Below, in pieces: positions 7,126-7,914 of a DNA stretch of 7,914 nt. This DNA comes from a bacterium. Lineage in GTDB: Bacteria; Muiribacteriota; Ozemobacteria; Ozemobacterales; Ozemobacteraceae. Position numbers and translations under genes: made by a program. The DNA lies in NCBI GenBank assembly GCA_016192885.1, contig JACPTH010000094.1:1-7914 (forward strand). The letters run 5' to 3'. The first letter of the stretch is position 1. The number at the start of each line of letters is the position of its first letter. The notes under the pieces were generated by a model. That model saw nothing but the letters and a program-made list of their open reading frames with translations, ran no database searches and was not told the DNA's origin.

Positions 7126-7133
7126 TGCCGAAC
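7126..7133 (+). repeat. Right arm of 8-base inverted repeat bracketing the PLP gene
   Basis: TGCCGAAC, reverse complement of 6121-6128. GCCG at 7127-7130 can also pair with CGGC at 7141-7144, so the arm sits in a small local hairpin. Confidence 0.5.
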
Positions 7134-7279
7134 AACTGACCGGCGTCAATTATTATTTACAGTCGCGTTGATTCACGGGTTCTAATTCAATATTCGCATG
7201 GGAGCGGCATTTTCAAAGCATGAAACCCCATTGTGCGTTGATTTTACAACTTAATCACTTCCCTTTTTTCACATTTCCC

Positions 7280-7308
7280 TTGACTTAGTCCACATCTTAG
7301 TCTACGTT
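7280..7308 (+). promoter_or_regulatory. Promoter and likely operator of the second toxin-antitoxin operon
   Basis: TTGACT (7280-7285), 17-base spacer, TACGTT (7303-7308), followed by a strong GGGAGGGG ribosome site (7315-7322). A direct repeat CTTAGTC occurs at 7284-7290 and 7296-7302, repeating every 12 bases and filling the spacer. That is a plausible binding site for the TA repressor complex. Confidence 0.6.
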
Positions 7309-7325
7309 TAAAGCGGGAGGGGAAG

Positions 7326-7559
7326 ATGGCAATTTTCAACATTCATGAGGCAAAGACCCATTTTTCAAAAATTTTGGGCAGGGTAGAAAATGGCGAGGAA
7401 ATAATAATAGCGAGAGCAGGAAAACCGGTTGCGATCATTGAATCTATTTCCTCCAAAACGAATGAGCGAATCCCCGGCAGCGCAAAGGGACTGATCGTCT
7501 TGAAGAAAGATTTTTGCTTGCCGCTTCCGGATTCCGTAATTAATGAATTTGAAAAATGA
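7326..7559 (+). CDS. vapB: Phd/YefM-type antitoxin
   Basis: 77 residues. The N-terminus (AIFNIHEAKTHFSKILGRVE, NGEEIIIARAGKPVAII) is the classic Phd/YefM DNA-binding and dimerisation fold. The C-terminal tail (GSAKGLIVLKKDF, LPLPDSVINEFEK) is the flexible toxin-binding segment seen in antitoxins paired with PIN toxins. The start has GGAGG five bases upstream. The stop overlaps the toxin start (ATGA, 7556-7559). Inferred role: toxin neutralisation and autorepression at the direct repeat in the promoter. Its fold differs from that of the antitoxin at 5463. Confidence 0.9.
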   Translation: MAIFNIHEAKTHFSKILGRVENGEEIIIARAGKPVAIIESISSKTNERIPGSAKGLIVLKKDFCLPLPDSVINEFEK

Positions 7560-7914
7560 GGATACTCCTGGATACCCATGTCTTCATTTGGTGGATAACC
7601 GATGATCCTCAACTTTCCTCCCTAGTCCGGGAAAAAATTTCCGATGGCGGGAATGAGCTATTTTTTAGCGCGGCCAGTTGCTGGGAAATTGCAATTAAAG
7701 CAAGGCTTGGGAAGATTTCCCTTCCTCAAAACCTGGATACATTCATTTTCCATCAAATGAGCGCCAATTCGATAAAAAGCCTTCCTGTTCTGGCAAGGCA
7801 CGCACTCAATGTTTTTTTCCTTCCCGATATCCACAAGGATCCCTTTGATAGAATTCTCATTTCTCAGGCCATTTTGGAGGAATTGCCGATGGCGACATCG
7901 GATCCCATGATCGC
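7556..7914 (+). CDS. vapC: PIN-domain toxin, VapC-like (3' partial)
   Basis: 119 codons are present before the right edge. The missing tail is probably only about ten residues, judged from usual PIN toxins of this subgroup. Visible motifs: Asp6 in LLDTHVFIWW, Glu44 in SCWEIAIKARLGKI, Asp98 in HKDPFDRILISQA and Asp116 in ATSDPMI. This is the PIN subgroup that usually pairs with Phd-like antitoxins, which agrees with its neighbour. Family role: RNase toxin. No disabling change is seen in the part available. It is translationally coupled to the antitoxin by ATGA. Confidence 0.9.
   Translation, partial: MRILLDTHVFIWWITDDPQLSSLVREKISDGGNELFFSAASCWEIAIKARLGKISLPQNLDTFIFHQMSANSIKSLPVLARHALNVFFLPDIHKDPFDRILISQAILEELPMATSDPMI

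Noticed and set aside
7126..7173. A complete integron attC site after the PLP gene
   Set aside because: The candidate left core is present, but no matching GTT core complementary to it follows at a sensible distance; GTTGATT at 7167-7173 does not pair with GCCGAAC.

Overview
The window is bacterial DNA of moderate A+T content. It holds a very large membrane-bound class III nucleotide cyclase gene on the left, and on the right a short accessory stretch with two toxin-antitoxin pairs around a PLP-enzyme gene. The style (large multi-sensor class III cyclases, VapBC pairs, A+T-leaning codons) would fit a spirochaete such as Leptospira. That is only an impression from the reading; no marker gene in the window proves it.

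Region 1 (1-5238, + strand) is one enormous gene that enters from beyond the left edge. It is built as a tandem repeat of: extracytoplasmic sensor A, two adjacent membrane helices, extracytoplasmic sensor B, membrane helix, HAMP, class III cyclase domain. The reading frame changes by +1 somewhere in about 1020-1099, so the gene appears as two overlapping open frames. With the shift bridged, the protein is at least about 1,740 residues in this window. Its most striking property is the division of active-site residues. Cyclase domain 1 keeps both metal-binding aspartates but has lost the adenine-binding Lys and the transition-state Asn and Arg. Cyclase domain 2 keeps Lys, Thr, Asn and Arg but has lost one metal Asp (GD to GN). 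Paired in one chain they would make exactly one complete site, in the same N-to-C order (C1 metal half, C2 base/transition-state half) as mammalian transmembrane adenylyl cyclases.

Region 2 (5377-6100) is a VapBC-type pair with its own promoter: a ribbon-helix-helix (FitA-like) antitoxin and a PIN-domain toxin overlapping by ATGA. Region 3 (6121-7133) is a gene for a PLP-dependent enzyme of the D-cysteine desulfhydrase / ACC deaminase fold. It has a TTG start, is richer in G+C than its neighbours, and is bracketed by an 8-base perfect inverted repeat. Region 4 (7280-7914) is a second TA pair of a different antitoxin class (Phd/YefM-like) with a PIN toxin, again overlapping by ATGA and again with its own promoter; the toxin gene runs off the right edge.

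The two TA pairs and the PLP gene look like an accessory block next to the cyclase. They have no evident functional link to it. No RNA genes, CRISPR arrays, insertion sequences or convincing terminators were seen.
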